Source: Phoebastria nigripes (lineage: Eukaryota > Chordata > Aves > Procellariiformes > Diomedeidae). Taken from it: a stretch of 64,000 nt of DNA. Of this stretch, positions 60,917-64,000 are shown in pieces (positions within the stretch are counted from its first letter, which is position 1; every line of letters starts with the position of its first letter). The stretch lies in assembly GCA_035582835.1 (NCBI GenBank), contig JAYKAV010000112.1, positions 3,414,102 through 3,478,101 of the forward strand, in the 5' to 3' direction. Below the pieces are notes generated by a model. That model was not told where the DNA came from, did not search any database, and worked only from the letters and a program-made list of their open reading frames with translations. Made by a program: the position numbers and the translations under genes.

Positions 60917-63900
60917 CTGGAAAAAAACAAACACAAAAAACAAATAGAATACTTAACAGTTTTGGAGCCTCACTTTAAAAGAGCCCAGTAAAACAAACAT
61001 CAAAGGTAGCTGTATGTGAAAATCAGTTTCAGCGTGTAAGATATTGGAGTAATATAGGAACACATCACACATGTAACTACGTCTTATGTCTAATGGGAGA
61101 AGAAACAATTTTTTTTGTAAACAGAGGGGAATAATATTTGCCTCATACCTGCTTTTAACAGACAGTTCTAATCCAGTTGTCGGTATTTTCTTGCAACCTC
61201 TCATGCTCTTAATGAAAAAATGATCACTGAGTGTTTGTGTAGGAAGAACTTAATATTATTGTTATATAATAATAATATATATGAAAATATTGCCAAGGAA
61301 AGCTTTCTGGAAAACAGGGCATTGAACACACACTCTTCTTTCAAAAATACATCTCCTAAACTTTGCGTTTAAAGTGTGGATGCCCCAACCACAGACAGTG
61401 ATGAACATGCTGTTTTCCTGACTAGGGTTGCTTTTTTGCATCAGAGATTAAATTTGAGGGACTATCAATCCTATCAATCACCCAGTTCTTAAAGATGCAC
61501 AGATTCTAAAAATTCCTTGTTGGTTAAAATGTAAATCGTGACATTCTGGAAAAGTCTAGATCACCTAACTTGCCAGAACAGGCCGATTATTCAACCTATT
61601 CACTTGGTTGTACACATGCATTCCAGGAAAAGAGAGTTTGTGAATTCATAAATGTGACTGAAAATCCTAATCTTCATTATACTTACTAATCAAATAATTT
61701 GACATACTATTTATCAGTTTTCAAAAGAAAATTTACAGTCTATAAATCAACCCAGATTCTGGTGGCTCATGAGGATTCTGCAGAAATAGCTGCCGTTGAA
61801 ACGCTGGAAACAAAGGAACAGTTTGTACTTTTTCTGATGAATCTGTAATGCAGATTATCATTAAAGGATTATACACACAGAGAATAAATCCCTCCCAAGC
61901 ATTTCTATAGAACCATTAATCTTGTTTGATAAAGGTGCTTACCCTTTGATCTTAAAAATCACCATTCCTNTTTTTAAAGATTTATTTTTATAAAATCCAA
62001 CATAATGCCAGTGACGCACACTTTTCCAAAAAGGACAACAGTGAGTTTCTTCCAAAAGCAGGTTCTAAATACTAAAAGAACATCTGAGTAGAAAGCATTT
62101 GTCATAAATTTTTCATACATATTTTCTTCATAAGTGCTATGCCTAGTGCTGGACAGAAGTTCTAATAAACAGATGAGGTGTTCACAATTTAAAACTCATC
62201 CTGCAGTGAGTTCCACACAAGCAGACTCACAGGTCCGTATGGACCTTGATATATCACTAAGTCTTTAAATACACATATGGATTGTTCACGCACAGTTTAT
62301 TACTGGAATGGAGTTTAAGACGTAACTTTTTCTGCTGTGTATAACAGTTGCAAATCAGTGACCTAGTGACTACCTAAAAATAATTTTAGTACATACATCT
62401 TTAACTGAAACATTTCTTTTTTTCTTTTTTAAACCTTTTAAACATTAAAAATACAGAAATTGTTGTTTAGTCAGCATAGAAAAAAGACAAACAATTTGAA
62501 TTTCCAGTTGGCAAGCCAAACTTCAATTACCCAGTCTAGCATTAATAACTCAAATACTTGTTAAACAGTCCATACTGTAAGTACATGGAAAAATGCAAGA
62601 TTTTTTATATATATATATATATATATAAAAACATATATACATACACACACAGAGCAGAAACACAGCTAGTTTCTATACAGTATTCCAGAGATTAAAATAA
62701 ATGCTGAACTTCATCCCAACTGGAAGCATGTATTTGGTCACAAGCCTGTGCCTTAGTGCAAGTCTCCTTAAAGTGAACATAGTTTTGACCTATTTTGCAG
62801 ATACACCACGAAGCCTCGCCAGTGCTTTTAAAACCTTACACACTTACACAGAATGCACCACAATCAGAAAAAAAGGAAAGTCTGGAATAAGAGGGGTTTT
62901 TTCCCTACTTCCCCTTATTTGCTTGTGTCCTTCACACAAAAGGTTGGTGTTTCCTAGTCAGAGCTGCAATCACAATAGCTTCACGTTAAAGAGATGTAGC
63001 CTGTAGACTTCCAACCTCATATAGTAATCTGTGCTGTCACACAGAGTCAAGATGGTCTGGTCTAGCTGCACTGAATATGAGATACAGCAAATACCGCTGC
63101 TGGTTTAATAGGTAACCTTCCTTCTGAATCAACAATCACTGCATCAGCATAGTGCAAAAGGAGATGCCACTTTTCGAATGAAAAAGAACATTGAGATTAA
63201 AAGAGTTGATGCCTTTTTTCACATGAGCAAATGCATTAAAAACTTGATATCCTGCCATTATTTCTAAATAAGCAGCTGTATTTGTATCTACCAGCAGCAT
63301 CTGAGATTCAGAACCACGATTTCAACACCAAACTCTTCCCCTCAGGGTAGCAGGTTGACTGCCATCTTTCCACATCAGAACTTCCAGAGGCAACCAAATC
63401 CTCTTCTTACCCAGCCTAACACTAAGTGGGATCTTTGCCAACACCCTTCAGCTGTGGACATGTCCCAGGAAAGTGGCACTTGCAAGTTATTTCACACAAC
63501 CTCATGAAATAAATATGAGAATATGCAATAAATCTGATCAAGCTGTAACTATACCCAAGGGAAGAGTTAACTATATAGAAGACTTTGCAGGGTAGCAATG
63601 GAAGGAAATCTGGAATAGCCAGATAATTGCTCTAACCTAAGGATCTTCCACGCAGTATCAATAAATTCAGCTAATAACTGAAAAGTGACAGAAAAAAAAA
63701 TCTATTATTGACCAAAATCTATTCCCCATTTTTGAGGAAGAAAGCATTTACTGCCTTGACAAAATAAGACCTAAGGTCCTCTTTATCAACCTGCAGGACA
63801 CAAGACAGCTGAAAATAATTATGAACTGTACATAACATGAAGGAGTAATACCCTCGTCTTCTCCAAGAACCTTAAATAGGACAAGACAAATCCAGATTAA

Positions 63901-64000
63901 TCAAAAGGAAGTCATCCATGAAAGACAAAGTGTAACTGTTCGTCAGGCTTCCAGTGAAGATCATCTGGTAGATACCAGGTTGACTTTTGGGCAGCTACGA
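60917..64000 (-). other. MGAT4A: MGAT4A intron, continues beyond window
   Basis: I found no further MGAT4A exon up to the window edge. It contains a (TA)n tract at 62606-62627. A 101-codon open frame at 62701-63006 (plus strand) has no recognisable similarity and lies antisense in the intron. Confidence 0.6.
62606..62627 (+). repeat. (TA)n microsatellite
   Basis: Eleven TA units in the MGAT4A intron near the right edge, followed by A-rich and ACACAC sequence. Confidence 0.9.

Noticed and set aside
62701..63006. 101-codon open frame near the right edge
   Set aside because: No similarity, no splice or promoter support, antisense within an intron.
1..64000. CRISPR arrays, prokaryotic operons, phage or plasmid features
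   Set aside because: None seen. Spliced genes and CpG islands show this is vertebrate nuclear DNA.

Overview
The window is vertebrate nuclear DNA, most likely from a bird. Protein-coding information comes as short exons with consensus splice sites. Two CpG islands stand in otherwise AT-rich sequence. Recognisable dispersed repeats are sparse, and the ones I can see are old CR1-like LINE fragments, with no Alu, B1 or L1 type sequence noticed. Scattered single Ns indicate a draft assembly. The species cannot be named from the sequence.

Three genes are supported exon by exon. COA5 (minus strand, coding 18381-21094, three exons, complete, 75 residues) and UNC50 (plus strand, coding 21976-26228, five coding exons, complete, 259 residues) lie head to head across one CpG island at about 20.86-21.74 kb. 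MGAT4A (minus strand, coding 32093-60916) contributes its last eleven coding exons, 356 residues plus stop. It covers the rear of the GT54 catalytic region and the C-terminal lectin-like domain, and its 5' exons lie beyond 64 kb. UNC50 and MGAT4A are convergent. The order COA5 - UNC50 - MGAT4A and all three orientations match mammals as I recall them.

Left of COA5 the picture is poorer. A second CpG island at about 10.37-11.11 kb looks like an orphan promoter. Its 1-10 kb flank has no recognisable exon and could be a first intron of a leftward gene. The mammalian neighbour here would be INPP4A, but I found no exon of it. Between 12.64 and 13.55 kb there is a degraded 3' portion of a CR1/L3-like LINE.

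The rest is introns, UTR and intergenic sequence with simple repeats: poly-A/T tracts, G/T-rich tracts able to form G-quadruplexes, a (TA)n and a short (CA)n. The three genes are ordinary housekeeping genes. COA5 helps assemble mitochondrial cytochrome c oxidase. UNC50 is a Golgi membrane protein involved in trafficking. MGAT4A is a Golgi N-glycan branching enzyme. They are neighbours, not a pathway. I see no evidence of a novel multi-gene system here.
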